Source: Paenibacillus chibensis (GTDB lineage Bacteria > Bacillota > Bacilli > Paenibacillales > Paenibacillaceae). From it: DNA of 64,000 nucleotides. How positions within the stretch are numbered: position 1 is the first letter of the stretch; each line of letters begins with the position of its first letter. Positions 36,321 through 46,345 of the stretch are shown in pieces. Under the pieces are notes generated by a model. It did not search any database, was not told the origin of the DNA, and was given only the letters and a program-made list of their open reading frames with translations. Location: the NCBI RefSeq assembly GCF_004001045.1, contig NZ_BIMK01000007.1, forward strand, positions 124,001 to 188,000. Direction: 5' to 3'. The translations under genes and the position numbers were made by a program.

Positions 36321-37079
36321 TTACAGCCCGTATTTTTCCATCTGGTCAAGGAAGCTTTGCGACTTCAGGTTCAGTCCGAGCTGCATATCCATAAAGGCAC
36401 GCATGACGCTCTTCAGCTCGGCTTTCGTCTCTTCCTTCACGTCGACGTGGCCCAATCTTCTTAGGTCCAGCCGCGAGAATACGCGAAGCAGCTTCAAAGC
36501 TTTCGGAGATATCTTCATCGCCGGTGGATCCAGATGCTTGCAAGAGCGGCACAGCACGCCGCCCAGCCTCGGACTGACGGCAGCATTGTCGTCCTCGGAC
36601 AGATCCTTTCCGCAAGAAATGCAGGATAGGAGCTCGGGTCCGTATCCTGCGGTCTGAAGTATTTTCATCTCGTACAAATTCATGACGATGCCAGGATCCT
36701 TGCCTTCCTCCAGTGCGTCAAGACAGGCTTTAAGCTGATGAAACCAGAAGCTTCCCGTCTCTTCGTCCTGAAGTACCCTGTCCAGCAGCTCGCAGGCATA
36801 GGATGCATACGCCGCCAGTACAAGATCCTGACGGAGCACGTGATGCGAGCTGTTGATTTCCCCGGAGTTCAGCGTTCCAAGGCCCGTTCCGTTTCTAAAA
36901 AACACATATTCTGCTGTCGTAAACAGCTGTGTTAAGGCAGCATGGCGGCTTTTGACTTTTTTCGCCCCGCGAACCAGCACGCCTATTTTGCCCGCGTTCT
37001 CGGTGCAAATCGTAATGATTTTGTTCCCCTCGCCGTAGTCCATGCTGCGGATGACGATCCCTTCCACCCTGTATAGCAT
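36321..37079 (-). CDS. recO: DNA repair protein RecO
   Basis: 252 residues. RecO loads RecA onto single-stranded DNA with RecR. The N-terminal OB fold opens MLYRVEGIVIRSMDYGEGNK; the helical C-terminal part includes the four-cysteine zinc site (SCISCGKD and GVLCRSCKH). I start at 37079, with GGGGGAAGAAG upstream; the frame continues for 11 codons without support. It is followed directly by the glyQS promoter and preceded by yqzL and era, the conserved order in Bacillales. Confidence 0.95.
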   Translation of the reverse strand: MLYRVEGIVIRSMDYGEGNKIITICTENAGKIGVLVRGAKKVKSRHAALTQLFTTAEYVFFRNGTGLGTLNSGEINSSHHVLRQDLVLAAYASYACELLDRVLQDEETGSFWFHQLKACLDALEEGKDPGIVMNLYEMKILQTAGYGPELLSCISCGKDLSEDDNAAVSPRLGGVLCRSCKHLDPPAMKISPKALKLLRVFSRLDLRRLGHVDVKEETKAELKSVMRAFMDMQLGLNLKSQSFLDQMEKYGL

Positions 37080-37115
37080 GCTTCTTCCCCCAGCCATTCC
37101 CGGAGCAGCCAAAGA

Positions 37116-37271
37116 TCATTCGTTTTCTTCATGAGTTTCCGTCTCTTCCGCTGCCGCCATTTCTGGAGCAGCAGCCGTTTCGGCCATTGTTATGCCGCCA
37201 TGTTCTTTATAGAGCATATAAGCATCCACATCTCCAGTCATCGCAAAATACTTCCACGAAAAATCTCGCAT
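37116..37271 (-). CDS. yqzL: YqzL family small protein
   Basis: 51 residues. The opening MRDFSWKYFAMTGDVDAYML and YKEHG fit the YqzL family found between era and recO in Bacillales; the remainder is an acidic Ala/Glu-rich tail. Function unknown. AAAGGA lies before the ATG. It is too short for many gene finders, but the family match and synteny support it. Confidence 0.85.
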   Translation of the reverse strand: MRDFSWKYFAMTGDVDAYMLYKEHGGITMAETAAAPEMAAAEETETHEENE

Positions 37272-37381
37272 TCGTATTCATCCTTTCTTTGGAAATGACG
37301 TCTGCATCTTCAAAATTAGGATGTGGCGAACGCTCCGGATGTATGTGAAGCAAATACTGCCAGCAGCATGGTATGGATGGC

Positions 37382-38284
37382 TTAGGCGTCGCGGTGGAAG
37401 CCAAGGTCACGAAGCACGCGGTCCTGGTTGCGCCAGTCTTTTTTAACTTTTACCCATAATTCAAGGAAAATCTTCGATCCAAGCAAATTCTGGATGTCCT
37501 GTCGGGCTTGCTTGCCCACTTCCTTCAAAAGGGCGCCTTGTTTGCCGATAATGATGCCTTTCTGGGAATCCCTCTCCACGAAAATGACCGCGGAAATGTA
37601 GACGACGCCGTTCTCCTGCACGCGCATGTCCTCAATGGAAACCGCGATCGAGTGCGGAACCTCCTCACGCGTCATATGCAGGATTTTCTCGCGAACCAGC
37701 TCTGCGCAGACGAACTGCTCCGGATGATCCGTAATTTGGTCTGCAGGATAATATTGAGGGCCTTCAGGCAAATATTTCTCCACCTGCTCGAGCAGACGGG
37801 TAACATTGTTGCCGTTCAGGGCTGAAATCGGTACGATCTCGGCAAAATCGTGAAGCTTGCTGTACTGCTCGATGATCGGAAGCAGCGCCTCCGGCTCGAT
37901 CTTATCAATTTTGTTCAACACCAGAATCACTGGCGTTTTCACGTCCTTCAGCTGCTCGATAATGAAACGGTCCCCGCCTCCGAAACCTTCGGACGTATCG
38001 GCCAGGAACAAGACCGCCTCCACCTCTCTCAGCGTGTTCAGTGCTGTCTGGTTCATGAAATCGCCAAGCTTGGATTGCCGTTTGTGAATGCCCGGCGTAT
38101 CCAGAAATACAATCTGCATTTGGTCCGTTGTGTACACGCCGTGAATCTTATTGCGCGTCGTCTGCGGCTTGTCCGACATGATGGCGATCTTTTGGCCGAT
38201 CACCTGGTTCATGAGTGTGGACTTGCCTACATTCGGCCGGCCGACAATGGCAACAAAACCGGATTTATATGACGCTTTCGCCAT
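37382..38284 (-). CDS. era: GTPase Era
   Basis: 300 residues. Era binds 16S rRNA and helps mature the small ribosomal subunit. G1 is [11 protein letters not shown], followed by [10 protein letters not shown] (switch I), [16 protein letters not shown] (G3) and LVLNKIDK (G4). The C-terminal KH domain, [22 protein letters not shown], binds RNA near the 3' end of 16S. It follows cdd after about 138 bases. Confidence 0.97.
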   Translation of the reverse strand: MAKASYKSGFVAIVGRPNVGKSTLMNQVIGQKIAIMSDKPQTTRNKIHGVYTTDQMQIVFLDTPGIHKRQSKLGDFMNQTALNTLREVEAVLFLADTSEGFGGGDRFIIEQLKDVKTPVILVLNKIDKIEPEALLPIIEQYSKLHDFAEIVPISALNGNNVTRLLEQVEKYLPEGPQYYPADQITDHPEQFVCAELVREKILHMTREEVPHSIAVSIEDMRVQENGVVYISAVIFVERDSQKGIIIGKQGALLKEVGKQARQDIQNLLGSKIFLELWVKVKKDWRNQDRVLRDLGFHRDA

Positions 38285-38315
38285 GATCTATCTTGATCCT
38301 CCTCTGTTTGTCTTC

Positions 38316-38395
38316 CCGCATCGGGAAGACTGCCGGGGCCCAGAATCCGGCGGCGGCACAAACAGATGCCGGCCGCGGAGACGGGGCCCCGGATC
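38316..38395. repeat. G+C-rich inverted repeats between cdd and era
   Basis: TCTTCCCGCATCGGGAAGA is a small hairpin, and GGGGCCC near 38338 pairs with GGGGCCCC near 38384 across a G+C-rich interval. No U run follows, so it is not a standard terminator. Role unknown. Confidence 0.4.
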
Positions 38396-38422
38396 AATTG
38401 TTATTGGATTAAATGTTAATGA

Positions 38423-38839
38423 TTATTTGTTCGCGCCGCTCTCCAGATCCGAAGGACCAAAAGCGCCGGGCAGCAGATCTCGGACAGTGGTCTCGGTCAT
38501 GTCGCCCTTCATGTTGCCCATGATGATTTTCATGTCGGGATCACACAGCTCCACGAGTACCTGGCGGCATACTCCGCAAGGTGAAATCGGGCCCTCCGTG
38601 TTGCCCACGACAGCCATGGCCTTGAAGCTTCCTGCTTTATGGCCATCTGCGATCGCCCGGAACAACGCCGTACGCTCCGCACAATTGGTTGGGCCGTAAG
38701 CCGCGTTCTCAACGTTGCAGCCATGATGCACATGGCCGTTCTTGTCGAGGAGCGCGGCGCCTACTCCGAAATGGGAATAAGGCGTATAGGCATTAGCCCG
38801 TGCTTTAATTGCTTCCTGAAGCAAAAGTGCCGAATCCAT
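38423..38839 (-). CDS. cdd: Cytidine deaminase
   Basis: 138 residues. It deaminates cytidine and deoxycytidine to uridine forms in pyrimidine salvage. Active-site zinc motifs are HHGCNVENAAYGPTNCAERT (HVEN-type region with the catalytic Glu in NCAERT) and SPCGVCRQVL. I start at 38839 with GAGGAGG 9 bases upstream. It sits between dgkA and era, as in B. subtilis. Confidence 0.95.
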   Translation of the reverse strand: MDSALLLQEAIKARANAYTPYSHFGVGAALLDKNGHVHHGCNVENAAYGPTNCAERTALFRAIADGHKAGSFKAMAVVGNTEGPISPCGVCRQVLVELCDPDMKIIMGNMKGDMTETTVRDLLPGAFGPSDLESGANK

Positions 38840-38878
38840 AAGTAAAAACCTCCTCAAATTCCGTAAAACCATAATATA

Positions 38879-39253
38879 CTACCCGCCCGAACCAAGCAAA
38901 TCCATCACTGGACGGAAGAAGATGATACAGCCTGCAGCTACGGCGAAAATCGCCGAGAGAAGTACGGCGCCGGCAGCCGCGTCCTTGGCCGCTTTGGCCA
39001 GCGGATGCACTTCCGGCGAAGCCAGATCCACCACCGCTTCCAGTGCCGTATTCATCAGCTCCATCGCCATAACCAGCGTGATGGCGAGCAGTAACACCAC
39101 CCATCTGACCCAGGACAAATGCAGCAGCGCTGCCGCCATGATGACGGCGACCGCTGCTGCTGCATGAATCCTCATATTTCGCTGCGTACGCAGCGCATAC
39201 CGCACTCCCTCAGCCGCATAAGCAAACGATTCCAGGAGAGAGTCGCTTTTCAT
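38879..39253 (-). CDS. dgkA: Diacylglycerol/undecaprenol kinase family protein
   Basis: 124 residues with three membrane helices, typical of small DgkA-type kinases; in Gram-positive bacteria these phosphorylate undecaprenol. Conserved RNMRIHAAAAVAVIMAA, ALVMELMNTALEAVVDL and HPLAKAAKDAAAGAVLL carry the catalytic Glu and Asp. The start overlaps the ybeY stop by one base (TAATG). Confidence 0.93.
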   Translation of the reverse strand: MKSDSLLESFAYAAEGVRYALRTQRNMRIHAAAAVAVIMAAALLHLSWVRWVVLLLAITLVMAMELMNTALEAVVDLASPEVHPLAKAAKDAAAGAVLLSAIFAVAAGCIIFFRPVMDLLGSGG

Positions 39254-39750
39254 TATCGTATAAGCCCCACTTCAGCCAGAACCGCTTCCTGTTTGCCCAT
39301 CATCTCGGCTTCACTTTCCTGATCCTGATGATCATATCCAAGCAAATGCAGGAAGCCGTGGACGAACAAAAATCCGAGTTCGCGTTCCAGGGAATGACCA
39401 TATTCTTCGCTTTGCGCCTGCGCGCGATTCACGGAAATGATAATATCGCCGAGCATATCCGGCATGTCCTGAAGTTCTTCATCTTCCTCCAGCTCATAGA
39501 CGATATCCAGCTCTTCATCGGTAAATTCGTTCATCGCAAAGGACAGCACGTCGGTAGGACGGTCAATTCCGCGGTATTCCTTGTTCAGCTCATGAATTTG
39601 TTCATCATCAACAAATGTGAGAGCCACCTCTCCGTCCTCTACGCCTTCCGCTTGTCCCGCCTTTTGAAGCAGAAGCTCCAGCGTCGCAATCAGCTCTTCG
39701 CTGATCGCAAGCTCCTCCTGCTCATTGTTCCATGCCAGCTGCAGTCCCAT
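39253..39750 (-). CDS. ybeY: rRNA maturation endoribonuclease YbeY
   Basis: 165 residues. YbeY is a zinc endoribonuclease for 16S 3' processing and ribosome quality control. The metal site is [14 protein letters not shown] near the C-terminus (H-x3-H-x5-H type). [18 protein letters not shown] is the second family hallmark. Two bases separate it from pgpH. Confidence 0.95.
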   Translation of the reverse strand: MGLQLAWNNEQEELAISEELIATLELLLQKAGQAEGVEDGEVALTFVDDEQIHELNKEYRGIDRPTDVLSFAMNEFTDEELDIVYELEEDEELQDMPDMLGDIIISVNRAQAQSEEYGHSLERELGFLFVHGFLHLLGYDHQDQESEAEMMGKQEAVLAEVGLIR

Positions 39751-39752
39751 GA

Positions 39753-42008
39753 CTAACCGCTCCTTCTTGTGTCTTCATTCGTTTTGTTCTTTTTGATTTC
39801 TTCCGGATACTCGATACGCGAGTGGAAGATTCCCATGACGCTTTCCTTAAGGGTCTTGGCGACGATATCCAGTTCCTTCATGGTCAAATCGCAGTCGTTG
39901 AACTGATGATCGTCCAGACGGCTCTTGATAATTTTTTCGATCATGCTCTCCACTTGGTCCACGGTGGGGTTCCGCAGAGAGCGCACAGCGGCCTCCACGC
40001 TGTCGGCGATGCCGATGACAGCAGATTCCTTGGACTGGGCTTTCGGGCCCGGATAACGGAAATCTTCTTCCGTGAAATCAGGCTCCTTGCCCTGTTCCTC
40101 CGCCTGGCGCAATGCCTTATGGTAGAAAAACTGCAGGAACGTGGTTCCGTGATGCTGTTCCGCGATATCCCGGATCGGTTTCGGGATCTTGTATTCTTTC
40201 AGCATTTCCACACCATCCCGCGCATGCGCGATGATAATTGATTTGCTCATCTTCGGATCGATGGAGTCATGCGGGTTCTCCATATTGTTCTGATTCTCGA
40301 TGAAGTAGCTAGGCCGTTTGGTTTTACCGATATCATGGTAATAGGAACCGACGCGGCAAAGCAGCCCATCCGCACCGATGGCCTCTGCTGCGGCTTCAGA
40401 CAAGTTTCCGACCATCACGCTGTGGTGGTAAGTGCCCGGAGTCTCCGTCAGCAGCTTCCTTAGGAGCGGATGATTCGGATTCGACAGCTCCACCAGTTTA
40501 AGAGCCGACAAAATACCGAACGTAACCTCGAAGAACGGCATAAGGCCGATCGCCAGGATCGCCGTCAGCAGGCCACCGGCAAAGGCAAATCCGATAGCGT
40601 ACAACGTTTGCATCTGATTCCATTGCCCGCTGCTGATCAAAGCCATGATAAACACGGACAGTGATCCGAACAGGCATACCATGATTCCGCCTTTCAGCAG
40701 CGTGGAGCGTTGACTTGCACGATGAATCGTGAAGATGGCCACCGCCGACACGATCAGCGCAAAAAATCCAAAGCTGAAATCAAACATCTGGCCCTGATGG
40801 ACGTTCAAAATAACGCTCGCCAGAATACTGAAAATCATGGCGGAGAAATACGCAAGCGACATATCCAGCAGCAGGGTTACCAGTGTCGCGCCAATCGCGA
40901 CGGGTGCCAGATAGCCGATATACGGTCTCTCATTGCTTTGGAGAAAGCCCGCCAAATGCATCGGTATGACCGTAATGATAAATATAAGCACCAGCATGAG
41001 CAGCTGCGCGTTGTTGTATCTGAATTTGCCGGGATCGGACTGACGAATAAAGAGAAATATCCCCCATGCCATCAACAATGACAGCAAGAGCAGGCCAAGC
41101 TGCGGCCAATAATTGACCTCGTTCTTAAGCAAGCCGTTATCATCTAGAAGGTTATACAAGTCTTCCGTGATCAGCTGGCCTTTGGCGACCAGCACGTCCC
41201 CCTGCTTGATATAGACGGTCTGCGTATTTTCCCGTGCCTGAACCTTGGCTTCCTTGGTTGCTTCTTCATCGTAGAATTTGTTGGCCGTGATCGCTAGCTT
41301 GGACAGCTCCTGCACGACTTCCCGCGCCGTCCGCTGGCTTAGCGTGCTTGCGCTGACTAGCTCAGCTACCTTGGCGCGGGCTGCTTGGGCCTCCGCCACT
41401 TGATCGTTAGTCAGACGGGACACGATCTCACGTGCAACCGGCTTCATTTCCGCGATATCTTGAGGCGTCAGCCTCGGAATCTTAATGAAGGTCTCTTCCG
41501 GTATTTTATAGGTTTGCTGATTGGTCACTCTCAGCATCTCATCCAGCAGCTTGTCCGAATAAGTTGCCGAAGAACGGTTCGCATTGACGAAATTTTGTAT
41601 AAAGTCCTTGGCGCGCTGCGGGATTTCCAGACGGTATATGGAGATTTTATCTTCTCTCGATACCTGGTCATCCTGATTCAAACGGTCAATCCGATCCAGA
41701 ATGGACACGACCAAATTCTCATTGGGCACGGTTACGATCGTATTAATCGGTTGTACGCGTTCGGCTTCCTGTTCCTGGGCTTTCAGCGTCGCCTTGTTGT
41801 TCGGAATCTGCATCGGCGCCCTAATTTCCTTCTCGCTATGCGTTCCGACCTGAATGTTATACCTTTCCGGCAACAGCTCGGGAGCCAGGCTGACATAGAA
41901 CAGCACAGCCAGACATAAAAAGAGAACATAGCGAGTTCCAGCGCTATGTTTCCAGCCCACATTTTTAATTGAGAAAGATTTGCCTGATGACGTTTCTTTC
42001 GAAGTCAT
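39753..42008 (-). CDS. pgpH: HD-domain cyclic di-AMP phosphodiesterase PgpH-like (YqfF)
   Basis: 751 residues. A first membrane helix, an extracellular 7TMR-HDED domain (residues about 60-290), seven membrane helices (about 300-490) and a cytoplasmic HD domain. The HD site is clear: [19 protein letters not shown], then [11 protein letters not shown] and HARDGVEML. This architecture is known for PgpH, which degrades cyclic di-AMP to pApA. It lies in the ybeY-ybeZ cluster. Confidence 0.95.
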   Translation of the reverse strand: MTSKETSSGKSFSIKNVGWKHSAGTRYVLFLCLAVLFYVSLAPELLPERYNIQVGTHSEKEIRAPMQIPNNKATLKAQEQEAERVQPINTIVTVPNENLVVSILDRIDRLNQDDQVSREDKISIYRLEIPQRAKDFIQNFVNANRSSATYSDKLLDEMLRVTNQQTYKIPEETFIKIPRLTPQDIAEMKPVAREIVSRLTNDQVAEAQAARAKVAELVSASTLSQRTAREVVQELSKLAITANKFYDEEATKEAKVQARENTQTVYIKQGDVLVAKGQLITEDLYNLLDDNGLLKNEVNYWPQLGLLLLSLLMAWGIFLFIRQSDPGKFRYNNAQLLMLVLIFIITVIPMHLAGFLQSNERPYIGYLAPVAIGATLVTLLLDMSLAYFSAMIFSILASVILNVHQGQMFDFSFGFFALIVSAVAIFTIHRASQRSTLLKGGIMVCLFGSLSVFIMALISSGQWNQMQTLYAIGFAFAGGLLTAILAIGLMPFFEVTFGILSALKLVELSNPNHPLLRKLLTETPGTYHHSVMVGNLSEAAAEAIGADGLLCRVGSYYHDIGKTKRPSYFIENQNNMENPHDSIDPKMSKSIIIAHARDGVEMLKEYKIPKPIRDIAEQHHGTTFLQFFYHKALRQAEEQGKEPDFTEEDFRYPGPKAQSKESAVIGIADSVEAAVRSLRNPTVDQVESMIEKIIKSRLDDHQFNDCDLTMKELDIVAKTLKESVMGIFHSRIEYPEEIKKNKTNEDTRRSG

Positions 42009-42023
42009 AAAGATAATCCCCTC

Positions 42024-42995
42024 TTAATCTTGATTTTCTGCAGCTTTGTCATAAGCAACGATAATTTTTTGAACGAGAGAGTGACGAACGACATCTTGTT
42101 CGGCAAAATATACGAAGCCGATTTCCTCGATTCCGCTAAGAATCTTCTTGGCCTCAACCAGACCGGACTTTTTGCCTTTAGGCAAATCGATTTGGGTCAC
42201 GTCGCCGGTAATCACCATTTTCGAGCCGAAGCCCAAACGCGTCAGAAACATTTTCATTTGCTCAGGGGTCGTGTTCTGCGCCTCATCCAATATGATAAAT
42301 GAATCATCCAGCGTTCGTCCGCGCATATATGCGAGCGGCGCAATTTCAATGAGTCCTCTTTCAAGCGCTTTTGCCGTTTGCTCCGGCCCCATGACATCAT
42401 AGAGAGCATCATAGAGTGGACGCAAATACGGGTCTACCTTTTCCTGCAGATCGCCCGGCAAAAAGCCCAGGCTTTCGCCCGCTTCCACGGCCGGCCTTGT
42501 GAGAACAATCCGTTTCACGGATCCGTCTTTCAAAGCGGCAACGGCCAGCACGACCGCCAGATAGGTTTTGCCGGTACCGGCCGGTCCGATACCGAATACG
42601 ATATCCCGCTTGCGGATCGTCGTTACATAGTGCTTCTGTCCAATCGTTTTGACGCGGATCGGCTTGCCGCGGAACGTGGTCGTGATTTCTCCCTTGAACA
42701 GGTCAAGCAGCTGATCCGCCCGAAAATCCTTGGCCAGATCAATCGCGTATGCTACGTCCCGTTCCGTAAGAATATAACCGTTGCGGACAAGCTCGAGGAG
42801 GACCTCGAACAGCTGCTGAGCGACTGCTACGTCGCGTTGATCGCCGCGGATCGTAATCTCAGCTTCCCGGGAATCGATCTTCGCCGGGATTTCAGCTTCA
42901 ATCATTTTCAAAAAAGTATCCTGAGGTCCGAATATGGACAGTCCTTCGCCTGCACTTTGCAATGAAATTTGCGCGCTGTGGTTTTTATCTGACAA
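42024..42995 (-). CDS. phoH: PhoH-family ATPase YbeZ
   Basis: 323 residues. PhoH/YbeZ is an ATPase that works with YbeY in RNA metabolism. Walker A is GPAGTGKTYLAV, Walker B FIILDEAQNTT, with VLTRPAVEAGESLGFLPGDL between and MVITGDVTQIDLP after; these are family constants. It follows yqfD by 6 bases. Confidence 0.95.
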   Translation of the reverse strand: MSDKNHSAQISLQSAGEGLSIFGPQDTFLKMIEAEIPAKIDSREAEITIRGDQRDVAVAQQLFEVLLELVRNGYILTERDVAYAIDLAKDFRADQLLDLFKGEITTTFRGKPIRVKTIGQKHYVTTIRKRDIVFGIGPAGTGKTYLAVVLAVAALKDGSVKRIVLTRPAVEAGESLGFLPGDLQEKVDPYLRPLYDALYDVMGPEQTAKALERGLIEIAPLAYMRGRTLDDSFIILDEAQNTTPEQMKMFLTRLGFGSKMVITGDVTQIDLPKGKKSGLVEAKKILSGIEEIGFVYFAEQDVVRHSLVQKIIVAYDKAAENQD

Positions 42996-43001
42996 ATAGC
43001 C

Positions 43002-44198
43002 TCATTCTCCTTGACTATGAACTAGGGGAAGCTCTTCTGCGATCTTCTCCTCCACCTCAAAAAGCACTTTCATATAAACTTTACCATTCTCTTTCTTCTC
43101 ATGCAAAATTTTTTGGCTGATGATCTGCGAATCGCTGCCGTATTTCGCCAAAATATCACGAATTGCTCCTTGTATTCCCAGTTTTTCGGCTTCTTGCTGC
43201 TGCAGCGTCTCCTCTGCTTCCTGAACCTCCATGACCTTCTCTGTCATCCAGCCGATCGGCAGCGCAATCGAACGCCAGGTAAGGGGATCATGCTCAGTGA
43301 TTGTTTCCGATTTGGCAAAAGGCTCCTTTCCGTATCCCCACAATTGAATCGCCCTGTTTCCGAGCACGAGATAGCTTTTGTTTTTTCTTTCCCCTGTATA
43401 TACATTTCGCTTCTGAACCAGCGGTACCTGCAAATTATATTCATGCCAAACGAGACCCTTGACCTCCCCTTTGGCCACGACAGCCTGTGAATGCGCATCC
43501 CCGTCTCCCAGAATGCCGGAAATCAGCACTTGTCCTTTCTTTACGCGCGTGTTCTTTTCGACCAAAGGACGCCCTTGCTCCGCATAAATGCTCGAGACCA
43601 CCGCATCCGTTCGGCTGACCAAATGTCGAGGCTCAACCAGCGGCTTTTTCTCCGGCTCTGCCGCCTCTACGATTTGGATCGTGATCGTCGTCCCCTTTCT
43701 CTCCACGCCGACCCAGGAGGTGCCAGGGAGCTTCATGCTGAGCTCACGCGAGAGCTTGTCCGGCTCGTCCAGCCGGAAAATCCACTGAAATGGCTTGATT
43801 CCCGCTTGTCTCGCCACTTTCAGAACGTCTTCCGTCGCTAATTTTTCGTTTCCGGTTACGTTGATGTTCCACACCAGGGAGGAGAGCAGAAACAAAATCA
43901 TGAAAAAGGCAATCATGCCGACGGCAAAAAATTTGCGATTATACAGCCTGACCATCCGAAACGGAAGACCAATCCGGCGTGAGACATGCATCCGGCAGCC
44001 TGTCCGCTTCAGCAGGGGGCGAAGCGCATGAAAATCTCTCAGCAGTACCTTCATATCGGCCGTATGGTCGCTGGTCGGGCGGATATCCCATACGGGAATG
44101 CCCGATTCCGCTAAAGCATTGATCAGATGATTCACGTGCTCCCCTCGGACGGTGATCATCACGCAGCCGCGCAGCCCGGATAAGGTTGGTATTTTCAT
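43002..44198 (-). CDS. yqfD: Sporulation protein YqfD
   Basis: 398 residues. One membrane helix (FFAVGMIAFFMILFLLSSLVW) divides an N-terminal cytoplasmic part (GCVMITVRGEHVNHLINALA) from a long extracytoplasmic part with SWVGVERKGTTITIQIVEA and VLISGILGDGDAHSQAVVAKGEV, which fits the YqfD family. YqfD is needed for efficient sporulation in the mother cell in B. subtilis. The start overlaps yqfC in ATGA. Confidence 0.93.
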   Translation of the reverse strand: MKIPTLSGLRGCVMITVRGEHVNHLINALAESGIPVWDIRPTSDHTADMKVLLRDFHALRPLLKRTGCRMHVSRRIGLPFRMVRLYNRKFFAVGMIAFFMILFLLSSLVWNINVTGNEKLATEDVLKVARQAGIKPFQWIFRLDEPDKLSRELSMKLPGTSWVGVERKGTTITIQIVEAAEPEKKPLVEPRHLVSRTDAVVSSIYAEQGRPLVEKNTRVKKGQVLISGILGDGDAHSQAVVAKGEVKGLVWHEYNLQVPLVQKRNVYTGERKNKSYLVLGNRAIQLWGYGKEPFAKSETITEHDPLTWRSIALPIGWMTEKVMEVQEAEETLQQQEAEKLGIQGAIRDILAKYGSDSQIISQKILHEKKENGKVYMKVLFEVEEKIAEELPLVHSQGE

Positions 44199-44488
44199 GA
44201 GCTCTCCCCCGTTCCTATATATTTTATATTGTTGATGACTCCCTCGATCAGGACCTCCTGCGGCAGAATGGCCCGGATCATCAGGCCGGCACCCTCGACT
44301 TCCAGGGAGCCCTGGCTCAGCGAAAGAATCATTCGATTTTCAGAAAAATGCCGTACCCCGCGATGGTTTTCAACGGAAAGCTCCTTGTTCCCTACCAGCG
44401 TAATCCGTGGCAGATCCAGCAGAACATCCTGCGGCAAATCCAGCATTTCATTTGTCCATTTCCGCAGCCTGCGGCTGATTTGGGCCAT
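44195..44488 (-). CDS. yqfC: Sporulation protein YqfC
   Basis: 97 residues of the YabP/YqfC family (LPRITLVGNKELSVENHRGV, ILSLSQGSLEVEGAGLMI). It is sporulation-linked and co-transcribed with yqfD. AGGAAGGGGGAAGA lies upstream. A possible sigma-E promoter is at 44519-44547. A terminator upstream separates it from the nfeD-floA unit. Confidence 0.92.
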   Translation of the reverse strand: MAQISRRLRKWTNEMLDLPQDVLLDLPRITLVGNKELSVENHRGVRHFSENRMILSLSQGSLEVEGAGLMIRAILPQEVLIEGVINNIKYIGTGESS

Positions 44489-44518
44489 ACGAAGGTCTTC
44501 CCCCTTCCTGTACTTTAA

Positions 44519-44547
44519 AACTTATGCCCGGGGCTTGCGTTTTATGA
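44519..44547 (-). promoter_or_regulatory. Possible sigma-E promoter of yqfCD
   Basis: CATAAGTT (44519-44526) with TCATAAA 14 bases upstream (44541-44547) resembles the sigma-E -10 and -35 pattern. The match is partial; sigma-E control is known for yqfCD in B. subtilis. Confidence 0.35.
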
Positions 44548-44605
44548 GAGTTTTCACAAACGGGCATGCGATCTTTTGAGGAAGTTAAGGAAGCATTGAC
44601 GACAA

Positions 44606-44663
44606 GAAAAAGCCTTCTCTGCACAGGCGGATATGGGGCATCCGCTGCCATACAGAAAAGGCT
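44606..44663 (-). terminator. Intrinsic terminator after the 44701 gene
   Basis: AGCCTTTTCTG pairs with GCAGAGAAGGCT on the minus strand with a second stem (GCGGAT/ATCCGC) inside, followed by U residues. It closes the nfeD-floA-hypothetical unit. Confidence 0.8.
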
Positions 44664-44700
44664 CTGATTATCTTTGCTGATATTGTCATAGATTAGACGA

Positions 44701-45240
44701 TTACTTGCGTCCGTTATACGGGCGTTTCGCGCGCGGAGGTCCAAGGATCTCAGCCCAAATCAAGCCGTTCCTGGCCTCGTTCGCAAGAGGGGAAGACGGC
44801 CGCGGCTGTTTCGTCCGCGCAGCGGGTGATGAAGCCGGTTCCGTCGCTTGCTTCTCGATGCGGTCGAGCGATGCGTTTACCCGGCTCAAATGCTGTTCCA
44901 TCTCCCGTTGAACATCCTTCAAGTTCCCAGGTCGTTCATCCTCCCACATGCCGGACACACCTTCGCCGGTATCATAGTCGGGACCTGGCCCTTGATATTC
45001 GAATGTCCTCTCTTCATCCCTCGAAGCTGTTTCTGACGGAGGCATTTTAGCCTCCTCAGGGCTGCTGAATGGGCTCGAACGCGGAGCCTGGGCTCTGCGC
45101 TCCGAATTCTCCCCGTTGCCGAAGGTAGGCATTCCCCGCGGATGCTGCTGCTTTTGCTTCGTTTTACCGCTCTTGCTAAGGGCAGAGAGGACCGCAAATC
45201 CCACAATCAGGACCCAATAGAAATTTTCCAAGATCCACAT
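44701..45240 (-). CDS. Uncharacterised membrane-anchored protein in the nfeD-floA operon
   Basis: 179 residues. One N-terminal helix (FYWVLIVGFAVLSALS) is followed by a long, low-complexity, charged and Pro/Ser-rich tail (about residues 25-165) without clear motifs. It starts 13 bases after floA and lies before a terminator, so it is probably the third gene of the sigma-W operon. B. subtilis has yqfB in this slot; I cannot say whether the two are related by sequence. Role unknown. Confidence 0.7.
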   Translation of the reverse strand: MWILENFYWVLIVGFAVLSALSKSGKTKQKQQHPRGMPTFGNGENSERRAQAPRSSPFSSPEEAKMPPSETASRDEERTFEYQGPGPDYDTGEGVSGMWEDERPGNLKDVQREMEQHLSRVNASLDRIEKQATEPASSPAARTKQPRPSSPLANEARNGLIWAEILGPPRAKRPYNGRK

Positions 45241-45253
45241 GGAGCATCATTCC

Positions 45254-46249
45254 CTACTTGTTATTTTGAGGGCCGTTTTGGTCTCCCTCGCCCATCTTGC
45301 CGAGCGAGCCTCTCATCTGGGTATCCGCCTCGATATTTTTGAGGTTCATATAGTCCATCACGCCGATCTTGCCCGAACGCAGCGCTTCAGCCATAGCGAG
45401 CGGCACCTCCGATTCGGACTCGACAACTCGCGCTCTCATTTCAACGACGCGGGCTTTCATTTCCTGCTCGTGGGCTACCGCCATCGCGCGGCGTTCTTCC
45501 GCTTTGGCTTGGGCGATCCGCTTATCGGCTTCCGCCTGCTCTGTCTGCAGGTAAGCACCGATGTTTTTGCCTACATCCACGTCAGCGATATCAATCGACA
45601 GAATTTCAAAGGCGGTGCCTGCATCCAAGCCTTTAGACAACACTGTACGTGAAATCCGGTCCGGATTTTCCAGCACATCCTTATGCGAATCACTGGAACC
45701 GACGGTTGTAACGATACCTTCGCCGACACGGGCAATGATCGTCTCTTCGCCCGCACCGCCGACGAGTCGGTCGATGTTGGCTCTTACCGTTACTCTTGCT
45801 TTAACTTTAACTTCAATACCGTTTTTGGCAACAGCCGCCACGACCGGGGTTTCAATGACGCGCGGATTAACGCTCATCTGCACGGCCTGCAGCACGTCGC
45901 GTCCTGCCAGGTCAATGGCAGCCGCACGGGTGAATTCCAGCGGAATGTTCGCGCGCTGTGCCGCAATCAGGGCGTTGACGACGCGGTCTACATTACCGCC
46001 CGCCAGGTAATGGCTTTCCAGCTGGTTGATATTCAGCCCTAAACCTGCTTTGGTTGCCTTGATCAGCGGATTGACAATCCGGCTCGGTGTAACCCGGCGG
46101 AGCCTCATGGCTACCAGGGTAATGATACTGATGCGGACGCCCGCCGCCAATGCGGAAATCCAGAGCGTAAGCGGAAAGAAGCTGAAAAACACGCTCAGAA
46201 CGATGATAACCACGACAGCGATGAGCAGAATCGGAATTAACGACGTCAT
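45254..46249 (-). CDS. floA: Flotillin-like protein FloA
   Basis: 331 residues. Flotillins form scaffolds in functional membrane microdomains. An N-terminal hairpin helix ([22 protein letters not shown]) is followed by the PHB domain ([40 protein letters not shown]) and the Ala/Glu-rich coiled coil ([20 protein letters not shown]). It follows nfeD by 96 bases in the same unit. Confidence 0.95.
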   Translation of the reverse strand: MTSLIPILLIAVVVIIVLSVFFSFFPLTLWISALAAGVRISIITLVAMRLRRVTPSRIVNPLIKATKAGLGLNINQLESHYLAGGNVDRVVNALIAAQRANIPLEFTRAAAIDLAGRDVLQAVQMSVNPRVIETPVVAAVAKNGIEVKVKARVTVRANIDRLVGGAGEETIIARVGEGIVTTVGSSDSHKDVLENPDRISRTVLSKGLDAGTAFEILSIDIADVDVGKNIGAYLQTEQAEADKRIAQAKAEERRAMAVAHEQEMKARVVEMRARVVESESEVPLAMAEALRSGKIGVMDYMNLKNIEADTQMRGSLGKMGEGDQNGPQNNK

Positions 46250-46345
46250 AAATGTAATCCTCCAATATTTTATTATGATCCCTTTGATTCAACCGTGATG
46301 TACTTATTTACCATGTTACATCATTCCCCACAATAAGTGCAGGGT

